Assembly: GCA_011524395.1 (NCBI GenBank)
Contig: WTKN01000058.1
Location: 1 to 37,068, forward strand
From: Moorena sp. SS36440bin_2
Lineage (GTDB): Bacteria > Cyanobacteriota > Cyanobacteriia > Cyanobacteriales > Coleofasciculaceae
DNA length: 37,068 bases
Direction of reading: 5' to 3'
In this document: positions 1 through 7,865 of the stretch, piece after piece
Numbering within the stretch: the first letter of the stretch is position 1
How the letters are laid out: every line of letters begins with the position of its first letter
Notes under the pieces: generated by a model
Told to the model about the DNA's origin: nothing
What the model saw: only the letters and a program-made list of their open reading frames with translations
The model's database searches: none
Position numbers and translations under genes: made by a program

Positions 1-308
1 TGATTAAGCTTTGATGAATTTAAATGTCTGTTCCCGTAGCATGACCAAGGGTCAATCCACTGGTGCAAAAGCCGGTCTACCATCTCCCCATCTCCCCATT
101 TCCCTCGGTGCGCTTTCCGTGTCTTGATGCAGCGCTCCCTATCTCCCCAAAGGGCTCCTATTGATAATTTATTCATAATTTATTCACAATTTAAATGTGT
201 GACAGTTTTCCCTAGCTGGGCACTGATACTATGTTGCAGTAGTCAAGTAATTTAGATTTGGTTACTGTCTACTCCCCTATTTCCCTAATCCCTATCGATC
301 CATTAACC
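1..308. other. Intergenic region upstream of lpxB
   Basis: No gene is visible here. The stretch holds a partial copy of the dispersed GTAGC-type repeat (about 31-58), a pyrimidine-rich run of CATCTCCC-like units (about 81-105 and again near 140-155), and AT-rich sequence leading into lpxB. An in-frame TTG at 258 would extend lpxB by 17 residues, but these do not look like LpxB sequence. Confidence 0.6.
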
Positions 309-1541
309 ATGACTCTCAAAACCATCTTTATCAGTACTGGCGAGGTATCTGGTGATTTACAAGGGGCTCTACTGATTGAAGCATTGAAACGTCAGGGAAC
401 AGCAGCTGGCTTAGAGTTAGAGATTGTTGCTCTAGGCGGTGAGCAAATGGCCCAAGCTGGTGCGAAGCTGTTGGGTAATACCACGAGTATTGGTTCTGTA
501 GGAATTCTGGAATCTTTACCCTTTGTGCTGCCTACCCTGAAAGTCCAAGGTCGTGCTAAACAGTATCTCCGGCAGCAGCCCCCTGACCTAGTGGTGCTGA
601 TTGACTACATGGGACCAAATTTGAGTATTGGTAGTTTTCTCAAGCGTGAACTACCGCAAGTACCGGTAGTTTATTATATTGCTCCCCAAGAGTGGGTTTG
701 GTCTATCTCTAAGCGCAACACCAGGATTATTGTGGAAATCACTGATCGAATGTTGGCAATTTTCCCAGAAGAAGCCCGTTACTTTGTGGAAAAGGGAGGG
801 TCAGTTACTTGGGTAGGTCATCCCCTGGTAGATCGGATGGAATCTAGCCCAAGCCGGGAGGAAGCTCGTGCTACCTTAGGCATAGCTCCAGAACAAACTG
901 CGATCGCACTTTTACCTGCTTCTAGACCACAAGAAATTAAGTATCTCATGCCTGTAGTCTTTGAAGCCGCCAAGCAGCTACAGTCACAATTGTTAGATAC
1001 TAAGCAACGGTCGCAGCTTAGCCAGTCGAAGGGTGAAGGGTTAACGCAAAGTCAAGCTGATTCACCACTATTTTGGATTCCCCTATCTTTAGAAGCCTAT
1101 CGCCATGCCATTGAAGAAGCAGTAAAGCGCTATGGTTTACAAGCTAAGGTGGTAGCTGGTCAAACTAAAGAAATCTTAGCTGCTGCTGATTTAGCCATTA
1201 CCAAGTCAGGTACAGTGAATTTGGAACTAGCACTACTAGATGTGCCCCAGGTGGTTTTCTACCGAGTTAATCCCTTTACCTACTGGCTTGCTCGCACCTT
1301 CTTGAAGTTTTCGATTCCCTTCATGTCTCCCCCTAACTTGGTAGTAATGCGTTCCATTGTGCCGGAGTTGTTACAAGAGCAAGCCACACCAGAAAATATT
1401 GTTCGGGAATCTTTGGAACTCCTTTTTAATCAAGAACGGCGTCAGCAAACCCTCAAAGATTATCAGGAAATGCGCAAGTTATTGGGTGAAGTGGGCGTAT
1501 GCGATCGCGCTGCTCAGGAAATTTTCCAACTAATGAGCTAA
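309..1541 (+). CDS. lpxB: Lipid-A-disaccharide synthase LpxB
   Basis: LpxB is the GT19 glycosyltransferase that joins UDP-2,3-diacylglucosamine to lipid X to give the lipid A disaccharide, a membrane-associated step of outer-membrane lipopolysaccharide synthesis. The protein opens with the family N-terminus FISTGEVSGDLQGALL, has the conserved YYIAPQEWVW block near residue 130, the GHPLVDR motif, and the late block ITKSGTVNLELALLDVPQVV typical of GT19 donor binding. At about 410 residues it is slightly longer than the E. coli enzyme because of a glutamine/serine-rich insert near residue 240. I chose the ATG at 309 because homology starts there; an upstream TTG at 258 adds a non-homologous tail. 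The gene stands alone in this window; lpxA and lpxD are not seen, though they could lie to the left. Recognition is secure. Confidence 0.93.
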   Translation: MTLKTIFISTGEVSGDLQGALLIEALKRQGTAAGLELEIVALGGEQMAQAGAKLLGNTTSIGSVGILESLPFVLPTLKVQGRAKQYLRQQPPDLVVLIDYMGPNLSIGSFLKRELPQVPVVYYIAPQEWVWSISKRNTRIIVEITDRMLAIFPEEARYFVEKGGSVTWVGHPLVDRMESSPSREEARATLGIAPEQTAIALLPASRPQEIKYLMPVVFEAAKQLQSQLLDTKQRSQLSQSKGEGLTQSQADSPLFWIPLSLEAYRHAIEEAVKRYGLQAKVVAGQTKEILAAADLAITKSGTVNLELALLDVPQVVFYRVNPFTYWLARTFLKFSIPFMSPPNLVVMRSIVPELLQEQATPENIVRESLELLFNQERRQQTLKDYQEMRKLLGEVGVCDRAAQEIFQLMS

Positions 1542-1781
1542 AACGCATTTAAAATCGGGTTTAGCTTAGGGTGGTCAAAGGCTAATGCTTGGGTTTATCA
1601 CTGATAGCTGAATGCTTACTTTTTTTAGTCTACCGAACTGGCTATGTAAAACTTTTAATAAACTTTTAATAAATAGGTACTATAATCATGATTCGGCGGT
1701 AATTAAGTTTTTTTATATAAAAAATTTTGATAAATCACCCACCGAATCAGACTTAGTGGACATTTCAGTTAAATCTTTTCA

Positions 1782-2597
1782 TTAGTAGTCCTCTAAAGGA
1801 TTATTATTGCTTTGCTCTGTGTTTACCAAGAAAGGAAGTCTAGGAATATCATCACCTATAACAAGAACATTTGGTACTTTAGATCCTCCTTCTTTCCAAG
1901 CTTCTAGTATCTCAATTTGTAGAAAAAGTTTACCTCCTGGAGATAGTAATGCATCACCCACCTTTTTGATAGCAGTAACTTTCCCTTCGGCGCGTTCTTT
2001 TTCTGCAAGAGCTTGACCTTTGGCACGTTCTTGCTCTGCAAGAGCTTCTGCTTTAGCAACTTTAACCATATTCTCTGCTTCTCTCGCTTGTTGCTCAGCC
2101 ATTTGTGCTCTAATGACTGCATCTTGATAATCCTTACCAAATTCTAGTCTGAGTATCGAAATATCAAGAAGTTTGATTCCGAACTTGTCCAGGGAATCAT
2201 TAAGTTCACGTTCAAAGTTTTGCTTTAATTCAGCCCTCTGAGTAACCATTTCTTGAGCATTCATGCTAGTAGCAGCTTGCCGGAAGGCTCCTTTTGTCTG
2301 TGGGGAAACAAGTTCTTCCTCAACATGTTTTAAATCTCCATGTTCTCGTAGAACCGTAACCACTTTGTTTTCTTTTACACGATAAGTAATAACAAATTTG
2401 GCATCTACCGGCTGTAAATCCCTAGTTTCTGCTGGAACCTCAACTTCATACTTTTGTACTCTAATGTCAAATTTTTGAACCCTATCAAGCCATGGAGCTA
2501 CAAAATGTAACCCCTCCTGTAACACCTTTTCTTGTGCTTTTCCAAGCCTTACAAGAATTCCTACTTCACCTGGTTCGATAATTTCAAGACCTAACAT
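1782..2597 (-). CDS. SPFH/Band-7 domain protein (stomatin/prohibitin-like)
   Basis: A 271-residue Band-7 protein. The SPFH domain covers roughly residues 5-165 (EPGEVGILVRLGKAQEKVL, then FDIRVQKYEVEVPAETRDLQ), followed by an alanine/glutamate-rich coiled coil at about 165-210 and a C-terminal tail ending in a short polar segment. Band-7 proteins form large oligomeric scaffolds on membranes. Unusually, I see no N-terminal membrane segment: the domain begins almost at residue 5, so attachment would need a peripheral hairpin or a partner. A Shine-Dalgarno AAGGAG lies about 10 bases before the ATG. It begins 18 bases after the stop of the CHAT-FGE gene on the same strand, so the two are probably co-transcribed and may act together. 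Family assignment is firm; function is not. Confidence 0.85.
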   Translation of the reverse strand: MLGLEIIEPGEVGILVRLGKAQEKVLQEGLHFVAPWLDRVQKFDIRVQKYEVEVPAETRDLQPVDAKFVITYRVKENKVVTVLREHGDLKHVEEELVSPQTKGAFRQAATSMNAQEMVTQRAELKQNFERELNDSLDKFGIKLLDISILRLEFGKDYQDAVIRAQMAEQQAREAENMVKVAKAEALAEQERAKGQALAEKERAEGKVTAIKKVGDALLSPGGKLFLQIEILEAWKEGGSKVPNVLVIGDDIPRLPFLVNTEQSNNNPLEDY

Positions 2598-2615
2598 AAG
2601 ATATAATCTCCTTGA

Positions 2616-4403
2616 TTAAAAAACAACTCTAAAACCAACAACGAAGCCAGTTCGTCTCTTCGGATCTAAGAAATAACGACTTGCTGCGCGACAATCGTTG
2701 GGTCCTTCATTATACGCGCCCCCACGAATTACTCGACGATAGCTCTGGCCACCCATATCCCAATTACTTCCATCTTGAGGAGCTCCCTCATAATTCTCAT
2801 GCCAGGGATCTGCGCACCATTCAAAAACATTTCCGTGCATATCAGACAAACCGAAAGCATTAGATACTCCAAAAGAATTTATAGGAGTTGTCCGTTTACG
2901 ATCAATCTCTTTTGAATCAAAGCCATCAACCTTCGCGCCATTATAATTTGCGAATGAAGTACTTATCCTATCACCGAAGTGATATCGAGTAGCAGTTCCT
3001 GCTCGACATGCATACTCCCATTCAGCTTCACTGGGTAGCCGATATTGACGTCCAACGTGTCTTGATAATCTTGCACAAAACTCAAGAGCTTCATACCAAG
3101 AAACTCCCTCCATAGGTAGCTCTTCTCCCTTAAACTTCGAGCGAACTTTATTCAGAGTAATTTCAACTTTAGGAAGAGCTGAAACTCTATACCATTGAGC
3201 TTGTGTAATCGGGAATTTACTAATATAAAAAGAAGACAATTCTACTGAATGCTGTGGCCATTCATTTTTCTTACTACCCTCTTCCAGCTCTGAGGAACCC
3301 ATCTGAAACACACCACCTGGAATGGCAACCATTTCTAAGTTTGTGTGCTCCGTTATTTCTTCACAAAACCGTTTAGCTTCAATACAGCGCCTACCACTTT
3401 CTTGGCCTTGAGCATTTAACTGCACAAGTTGAAATTCAAATGGAGTAAGCTGGCTATCATCCAAAGGTTTATTTTCGCCTTCATTTTCACTTTCATTTTC
3501 AATAATTAGTGGTTCAGGTTCACTTGGCTTTCTGGGGTGACTTTTTCCTAAAATACAGGGAATTAAAGCCTCTGATGCTCCTGACATCTTAATTACCTGA
3601 CACCCTAATCTGTGGGCGAAAGCATAGGACTTACCAGCTCCTAATGCATCGTAGAAACCTACAGCAAATTCAATGGCTGCTTGATCATTAATTGCTTTAC
3701 TCATTCCAACCACATGGTTGATATGTTTTGCGATCGCCTCCCCCTGTACCTTTGAGTAACAAGCATTGAGAACAATACATTCTACTTCGTGAGCAAACAG
3801 CTCGAATAATCCTGCTAAAGCTTCTGCATCGACTAACTTTACAAGACCATTTTCATCTTCAAAAACTAGACCCTCTTCCTCTGCCCCATGTCCTGAGAAA
3901 TGAACAATGTTTGGTTCGTAGTCCAGTATGTATCTGTGTATGTCTCTATACCGTACTGCTCCCGCTGTCTCTATTGAATACTTGTCACGCGCTCTTCCCC
4001 GTTTTAGTCCTTCCTTTATCTCGCGCATTTCTTCGTCTAAACTAAGTTTACTTGTGTCTCTAGGATTGGCTGACAAAATCAATATTTTTCGAGTCAAAGG
4101 GTCAGGTTTATAATGTGGAGCAATTGGCGTTTGCTTCGTGTTTATTTCATTTTTTATTGTTTGTAGTTCTTTATTGCCAGGATTATACTCAGACGCTGAT
4201 AATATCAGTATTTCTAGCTTACCATTTGCCTTTGCCCATTTAATTAGCTGAAAAACAACTTGCTCATAGTTTTCTCCACCTGCAATAACATTCAGATTCT
4301 CCTCTAGAGTAAAATTAATCATCATTTCCAACGCGGCTTTGGTTGGATAAGCACTAATAATGGCTTGGACTAATTTCTGGCGTTGACGTCCAGTTATCTT
4401 CAC
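2616..4403 (-). CDS. EAD-like + CHAT protease-like + FGE-sulfatase fusion protein
   Basis: A 595-residue multidomain protein. Residues 1-70 are a small helical domain resembling effector-associated domain 1 (EAD1) of bacterial conflict and signalling proteins. Residues 105-280 form a CHAT (caspase-fold) domain with the expected dyad: His172 in HFSGHG and Cys215 in IVLNACYS. A charged linker (about 285-350) leads to an FGE-sulfatase/C-type-lectin-like domain (about 355-595) with MVAIPGGVFQMGS, YRLPSEAEWEYACRAG, GLSDMHGNVFEWC and RVIRGGAY. CHAT domains are peptidase-like; FGE domains in such fusions often serve as ligand-binding modules rather than true formylglycine enzymes. The GTG start is supported by GAGGGAG six bases upstream. 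It is followed at 18 bases by a Band-7 gene. No reverse transcriptase or template repeat is present nearby. The domain calls are confident; the role as a defence or regulated-death effector is inference. Confidence 0.85.
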   Translation of the reverse strand: MKITGRQRQKLVQAIISAYPTKAALEMMINFTLEENLNVIAGGENYEQVVFQLIKWAKANGKLEILILSASEYNPGNKELQTIKNEINTKQTPIAPHYKPDPLTRKILILSANPRDTSKLSLDEEMREIKEGLKRGRARDKYSIETAGAVRYRDIHRYILDYEPNIVHFSGHGAEEEGLVFEDENGLVKLVDAEALAGLFELFAHEVECIVLNACYSKVQGEAIAKHINHVVGMSKAINDQAAIEFAVGFYDALGAGKSYAFAHRLGCQVIKMSGASEALIPCILGKSHPRKPSEPEPLIIENESENEGENKPLDDSQLTPFEFQLVQLNAQGQESGRRCIEAKRFCEEITEHTNLEMVAIPGGVFQMGSSELEEGSKKNEWPQHSVELSSFYISKFPITQAQWYRVSALPKVEITLNKVRSKFKGEELPMEGVSWYEALEFCARLSRHVGRQYRLPSEAEWEYACRAGTATRYHFGDRISTSFANYNGAKVDGFDSKEIDRKRTTPINSFGVSNAFGLSDMHGNVFEWCADPWHENYEGAPQDGSNWDMGGQSYRRVIRGGAYNEGPNDCRAASRYFLDPKRRTGFVVGFRVVF

Positions 4404-5086
4404 TACTCCCTCGTCTTATCTTATAAATTCATCACAAATTAATCACTGGAGGTTTGACTTTACCTTTACCAAAGTTTCCAGCTCTGCAACTTTCTATAGC
4501 AATTCTACCTCACAGCCAAGGTATGGATTTTAGCTTGCTCTGATAGTACATAGTTCATCTGTTCTGCCACTTTGATCTACTCCCAATTTGATTGGAACTT
4601 GGAAGACACAGGGATTCTAGTATTTGTAAGCCATGGGTTTTACCTTTTACTGTAATGAATTTCAATCAATACATTTATAGAATGATCTAACCCGGCTTGA
4701 CAGTACCCTTGAGGGTACCTTTTCAGCTGCTGATCATTGTCAGCCATGCAAAGCGCGAGTGGGGGGAACCACGGCAGCGCGGTCATGGGGCAAACCCCTG
4801 CAGGTCGGCGCTGCCTCCCCAAGACCGTAATGGTGCGTTTTCCCCATTAAGAATTAAATTCGCCAACGGAAAGAGCAGCGATTAAGTAACAGATGGGCTG
4901 AACATATTACCCAGTAAAGATTTTAGCTTGCATGTCACCCCCCAGGTAAAGATTAATTAACAATACCTTGACAAAATACATTCTGCCTTAACTTGTGACG
5001 AATGGCTTAGCGTGGTCAAAGGCTAATGACTGATGGCTGATAAATGTTCGCGTAGCGTGCGCGTAGCGCATATGCTTACAATGCTG
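4404..5086. other. Intergenic region rich in small repeats
   Basis: No supportable gene. It carries a TATAGCAATTCTAC-type repeat near 4496, a GC-rich palindromic block at about 4742-4822 (related to the GATGCAGCGCGGTC repeat seen at 22047 and 35231) and, at 5006-5074, GTGGTCAAAGGCTAATG followed by two GCGTAGCG motifs. Short reading frames across the GC-rich block on both strands are repeat artefacts. Confidence 0.6.
5046..5074. repeat. GCGTAGCG dispersed repeat
   Basis: GTTCGCGTAGCGTGCGCGTA + GCGCATATG, two tandem GCGTAGCG cores. Related copies: about 31-58, 22623-22639, 26938-26962, 27113-27124, 32811-32836 and the three inserts in tnpB. Confidence 0.7.
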
Positions 5087-5365
5087 CTAATTCCAGACAA
5101 ATTCCAAGTCTAAGACAAAGCCAGGTAAAACATCTTCTCCCGATAATGTTTTGGGAGATTTCAAGACCTCTACAGGTTGATTGAGTCGATAAATTTCAAC
5201 TTTCTTATGATTAGGGTCAATTAACCAACCCAAACGCAGTTGATTATCAATATACTCCTGCATTTTTTGGCGTAACGGTTCCATATTGTCACTTTTAGAA
5301 CGCAACTCCAGCACAAAATCAGGACAAAGAGGTGGGAAAGTTTCTTGTTGTTCAGGGGTATTCAT
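5087..5365 (-). pseudogene. Uma2-family nuclease, N-terminally truncated fragment
   Basis: The 92 residues match only the C-terminal half of a Uma2-type protein (PD-(D/E)XK-like fold, very abundant in cyanobacteria). Visible landmarks are CPDFVLELRSKSD (the E-x-R/K catalytic strand), QKMQEYIDN, and LGWLIDP followed by VEIYR. Full family members have about 185-200 residues; the first hundred or so, including the first catalytic acidic residue, are absent, and the sequence upstream of the ATG at 5365 does not supply them. It lies 52 bases downstream of a small XRE regulator on the same strand. It is most likely a deletion remnant rather than a working nuclease. Confidence 0.75.
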
Positions 5366-5417
5366 GGATCAATCTCAAGTTATCCATTGATAGATATATC
5401 TAGCAATTGCTTCGCAA

Positions 5418-5663
5418 TTAAGACGAATTGTTGTCTTGGCCAGGACGACCCAAATAAAGTTTAATAAAATCTTCTGCTGCTGCTGGATTAATCTGATACA
5501 GCGCATCCCGAAGTTGAATAACCATCTCAGCGCCTGGATCTCTGATTTCATTCACCCAACGATAAATATTGGAACGCCCAATTCCCATCAGCACAGCAAC
5601 TCGATTCTGGCTGATGCCGTAGCTTTCTAATACTTGTTTGAGGGCTTTGCCTGCTTTTCCCAT
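5418..5663 (-). CDS. Small XRE-type helix-turn-helix protein
   Basis: An 81-residue protein that is almost entirely one lambda-repressor-like HTH domain. The pattern LESYGISQNRVAVLMGIGR forms helices 1-3 and NIYRWVNEIRDPGAEMV the recognition helix and following turn. Such proteins bind DNA as small repressors or as antitoxins. The downstream neighbour is a truncated Uma2 fragment, so any original partner may be lost. The divergently oriented small gene at 5771 shares its upstream region, making self- and cross-regulation possible. The family is clear; the target is unknown. Confidence 0.75.
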   Translation of the reverse strand: MGKAGKALKQVLESYGISQNRVAVLMGIGRSNIYRWVNEIRDPGAEMVIQLRDALYQINPAAAEDFIKLYLGRPGQDNNSS

Positions 5664-5770
5664 GCCTCAAATTCTGTCATTTACTCAGTCGTGAGTAAAT
5701 GGCACCAAATGGACTACAATGAGGGAGACTGAATGTAGTCCATTCGGTAACAACAAGAAGGTAACTTCCC

Positions 5771-5992
5771 ATGTCCAACAACTTTCTACCAGAACCGGAA
5801 GAAACTCCCTCGATACCAGCCTCCGATCCTACTCCCACACCACCTGAACCCAAGCGAGAACCTGTGCAAATCCTAGTCATTGGTTCAAATAACGGCATCA
5901 CCAAAATCATCCACACCCAATACAAACTCGGCTTTGCTGAAATCAGCGAATGGAGTCCCTTAAAAATTATCGCTATCGATGCCCACCCTTAA
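5771..5992 (+). CDS. Small cyanobacterial protein of unknown function, C-terminus probably disrupted
   Basis: A 73-residue reading frame with a proline-rich N-terminus (about 1-30) and a conserved-looking core, VQILVIGSNNGITKIIHTQY followed by GFAEISEWSPL. I recall similar short proteins of this core in cyanobacteria but no function. An SD-like AGAAGG lies about 10 bases before the ATG. The last residues (KIIAIDAHP) are encoded by the left arm of a 22-bp perfect hairpin at 5968-6015, so the natural C-terminus has probably been replaced by a repeat or element insertion. It could still be translated as a shortened product. Confidence 0.5.
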   Translation: MSNNFLPEPEETPSIPASDPTPTPPEPKREPVQILVIGSNNGITKIIHTQYKLGFAEISEWSPLKIIAIDAHP

Positions 5993-6015
5993 GAGGGTGG
6001 GCATCGATAGCGATA
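5968..6015. repeat. Perfect 22-bp inverted repeat with 4-base loop
   Basis: Arms 5968-5989 and 5994-6015 are exact reverse complements (left arm TATCGCTATCGATGCCCACC + CT), separated by TAAG. There is no T-run on either side, so it is not a standard intrinsic terminator. It lies where the upstream small gene loses its expected end and about 20 bases before an extended -10 promoter, so it may be the left boundary of a decayed mobile element or an independent palindromic repeat. Confidence 0.85.
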
Positions 6016-6035
6016 CGACGACTTATTGCGAATTG

Positions 6036-6044
6036 TGTTATAAT
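6036..6044 (+). promoter_or_regulatory. Extended -10 promoter-like sequence of a decayed IS element
   Basis: The sequence TGTTATAAT is a textbook extended -10 element. It points into the deleted element at 6050-6385 and could once have driven its transposase or accessory gene. No good -35 is seen at normal spacing. Confidence 0.35.
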
Positions 6045-6193
6045 AAAGGTGGTTGCTGACCCGCCTGACTGACTAAAAGGCTACCTTACAAATGGTCTGA
6101 TTTGTGATCAATTAGTCAAACCATTAGGTGTACAAAGTACTAGCAGAGCTCAGGGAAGAGACTTGCCCCGGCTGGTTGACCATAGAGTCGTAA

Positions 6194-6328
6194 TTCCAAG
6201 GTGAGTCTGTCGTAAAAGTTATACGTCTGCGGAAGGCGGATGTCTGCCTGTGGACGCTGAGTAAGACCAATTCCAGCTTGCTGGTTGAGGCGTCGGCGGA
6301 TGAAGCGGGAAGCCCTATTGACGAATAA
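6194..6328 (+). pseudogene. Possible 3' remnant of tnpB
   Basis: An open frame of 44 codons ends at TAA 6326-6328. The translation contains GESVVKVIRL early and LVEASADEAGSP near the end, which resembles the variable tail that follows the zinc ribbon in cyanobacterial TnpB proteins (an ESV...VRL element and a terminal EAG/EA motif). It is closed upstream by TAA at 6191. The similarity rests on short motifs only; a chance open frame is possible. Confidence 0.3.
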
Positions 6329-6358
6329 GACCGTCCCTGATTGAGTTGAGATTGGAAG

Positions 6359-6385
6359 CCCCAGCCTCAGCCAAGCAGGCTGGGG
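6359..6385 (+). repeat. Right-end hairpin of IS605-type element
   Basis: CCCCAGCCT (6359-6367) and AGGCTGGGG (6377-6385) form a 9-bp stem with a 9-base loop and are followed by TACTTCA. Subterminal stem-loops of this form mark the right end of IS200/IS605 elements and are recognised by the Y1 transposase; the sequence just beyond would be the guide of the TnpB-associated RNA. The nearest stretch, 6391-6695, has no recognisable gene. Confidence 0.45.
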
Positions 6386-6695
6386 TACTTCACTGCCTGC
6401 TTCCATTCCTGGTAAACAGATGCGTGCTCTTACTCGCTAGGTTTCTACCAATTAACCTCCCTCAATTTTTCCTAAGGGGAAAGGGCAAAATTTCCCTTTC
6501 CCCTTATGCTCCTGGTCGTTGTTTAAGTCCAAGTCACAATTCAACATGATTGAATCTTATCAACTTTCTTCGCCGTCGCATCAATCCTCAAACCTTCGTC
6601 ATCAATCGTAGACAACTCAGCAGATATCTAAAAATTGACCCTCTTCACCATAAGGGCAACTTAGCATGAGGGTAAATTCCCAAACAACAAAAAAA

Positions 6696-7853
6696 CTAAG
6701 TACGACCACTCAATTGCACAAGCCTAATTTGTACAACCTCTTCATAAAGCCTTTCGAGCTGAGTAATATTCCCACTTAAGGTATAACGCTCTAGAACCCT
6801 TGCCCTAGCTTTCTGACCAAGCAAAGTAGTCCAGTCTCTGTGGTCACGCAATAGGGGCAATAGGGTTTTTAGTTGGGATGTCACCCCATGGGTATTGAGA
6901 ATTACCCCAGCACCATCCTCTAACACTTCCCCATCAGCTCCAGCATCTGTGGCTACACAAGCCACACCACAAGCCATGGCTTCCAGTAATGATAAAGATA
7001 GGCCTTCCAATAGAGAAGGTAAAATAAACACATCCGCTGCCCGCAAAATCTCAATCCGTTCTTGCTCGGAAGCCACAAATCCTAGCCAAATGATATTGTG
7101 TTCTTCCCCATAAAATGGTTTCAATGAGGCTAATAACGGTCCATCACCAGCAATCACTAGCTTACTGGATTCACCCAAGTTACATTGTTTCCACGCTCGC
7201 AGCAGCGCTTCCACATTTTTTTCCGTAGCAATGCGGCCTTGATAAACAAACAGGCGTTGCCCTTTGAACTCGGATGCCAACTCAGAGGAAAACTGGGAAT
7301 ATCCTGGAGAATATTTCTGCACATCCACCCCATTGGGAATCACTGCTAGCTTGTGATCAGGAACCCCAACTCGGATTAGGACATCCCGTTGGAGTTGAGA
7401 AAAGATAATCACTCGGTCGTAGTGGGCGAGAAACGGCGCATAAACTTGATAGGTCAGCAATTGGGTTCCCGATTGCAAATTGCGTCGTTTACCATCAAAG
7501 GGCGGATGGAAGGTCGCCACTAGGGGTATATTGAGTTCGGTACAGATTTCCGGTAACAGGAAGTCTAAAGGAGATAACGTTAAGGAAGCATGGACCAGAT
7601 CAGGTTTGAGCTCCTGTAGCGATCGCTTCAAAACCTTACTCGCGGTTAGGGTTGGAATGGTGTACATCTGAGACTTGTACAAGCAAGGCAGTGGTACCTC
7701 CTGACAACCCCACCAAGTCCGGTCCTCTTCTTCTTGGGCAAAGTGGAGGAAACTGACCTGATAGCTCCGGTCGAGCAGAGCATTGGTCACTTCTCGAGTG
7801 TAGGTGACGTTACCACAAAAAGGGGATTTTTTTCCTAGCCAGGCGATATGCAT
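6696..7853 (-). CDS. GT4-family glycosyltransferase
   Basis: A 385-residue GT-B retaining glycosyltransferase. The N-terminal acceptor domain carries GNVTYTREVTNALLDRSYQV and a VHASLTLSPLD segment; the C-terminal donor domain has IPNGVDVQKYSPG, LFVYQGRIATEKNVEALL, LVIAGDGPLL and the signature EGLSLSLLEAMACGVACVAT (the E-x7-E motif for nucleotide-sugar binding). It starts 12 bases after the MFS gene stop on the same strand and is probably the last gene of the deoC-recO-MFS-GT4 group. The sugar donor and acceptor cannot be read from sequence. No membrane segment is obvious. Confidence 0.85.
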   Translation of the reverse strand: MHIAWLGKKSPFCGNVTYTREVTNALLDRSYQVSFLHFAQEEEDRTWWGCQEVPLPCLYKSQMYTIPTLTASKVLKRSLQELKPDLVHASLTLSPLDFLLPEICTELNIPLVATFHPPFDGKRRNLQSGTQLLTYQVYAPFLAHYDRVIIFSQLQRDVLIRVGVPDHKLAVIPNGVDVQKYSPGYSQFSSELASEFKGQRLFVYQGRIATEKNVEALLRAWKQCNLGESSKLVIAGDGPLLASLKPFYGEEHNIIWLGFVASEQERIEILRAADVFILPSLLEGLSLSLLEAMACGVACVATDAGADGEVLEDGAGVILNTHGVTSQLKTLLPLLRDHRDWTTLLGQKARARVLERYTLSGNITQLERLYEEVVQIRLVQLSGRT

Positions 7854-7865
7854 TCCGGTTGGTAG

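Larger units (their letters stand above)
5968..6390 (+). mobile_element. Probable internally deleted IS200/IS605-type element
   Basis: This roughly 420-base segment has a terminal palindrome at its left side, a promoter-like -10, a short frame resembling a TnpB C-terminal tail (6194-6328), and a right-end hairpin CCCCAGCCT/AGGCTGGGG (6359-6367 and 6377-6385) of the sort found at the 3' end of IS605-family elements, where the reRNA/omega RNA of TnpB also ends. The body of tnpB is absent. Such elements without transposase can be mobilised in trans. The hairpins and the stop codon pattern are seen directly; the element identity is inferred. Confidence 0.45.

Noticed and set aside
258-308. TTG start extending lpxB by 17 residues
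   Set aside because: The extra residues lack similarity to LpxB and the ATG at 309 begins exactly where the family does.
2616-2760. Possible diversity-generating retroelement target at the end of the FGE domain
   Set aside because: The C-type-lectin-like end is of the right type, but there is no reverse transcriptase or template repeat in the window and no excess of AAY codons.
4640-4885. Short frames on both strands over a GC-rich block
   Set aside because: The block is a palindromic repeat; the frames open only because of its base composition.
6140-6406. An 88-residue minus-strand reading frame
   Set aside because: It is antisense to the probable TnpB tail and right-end hairpin of a decayed element and has no recognisable protein pattern.
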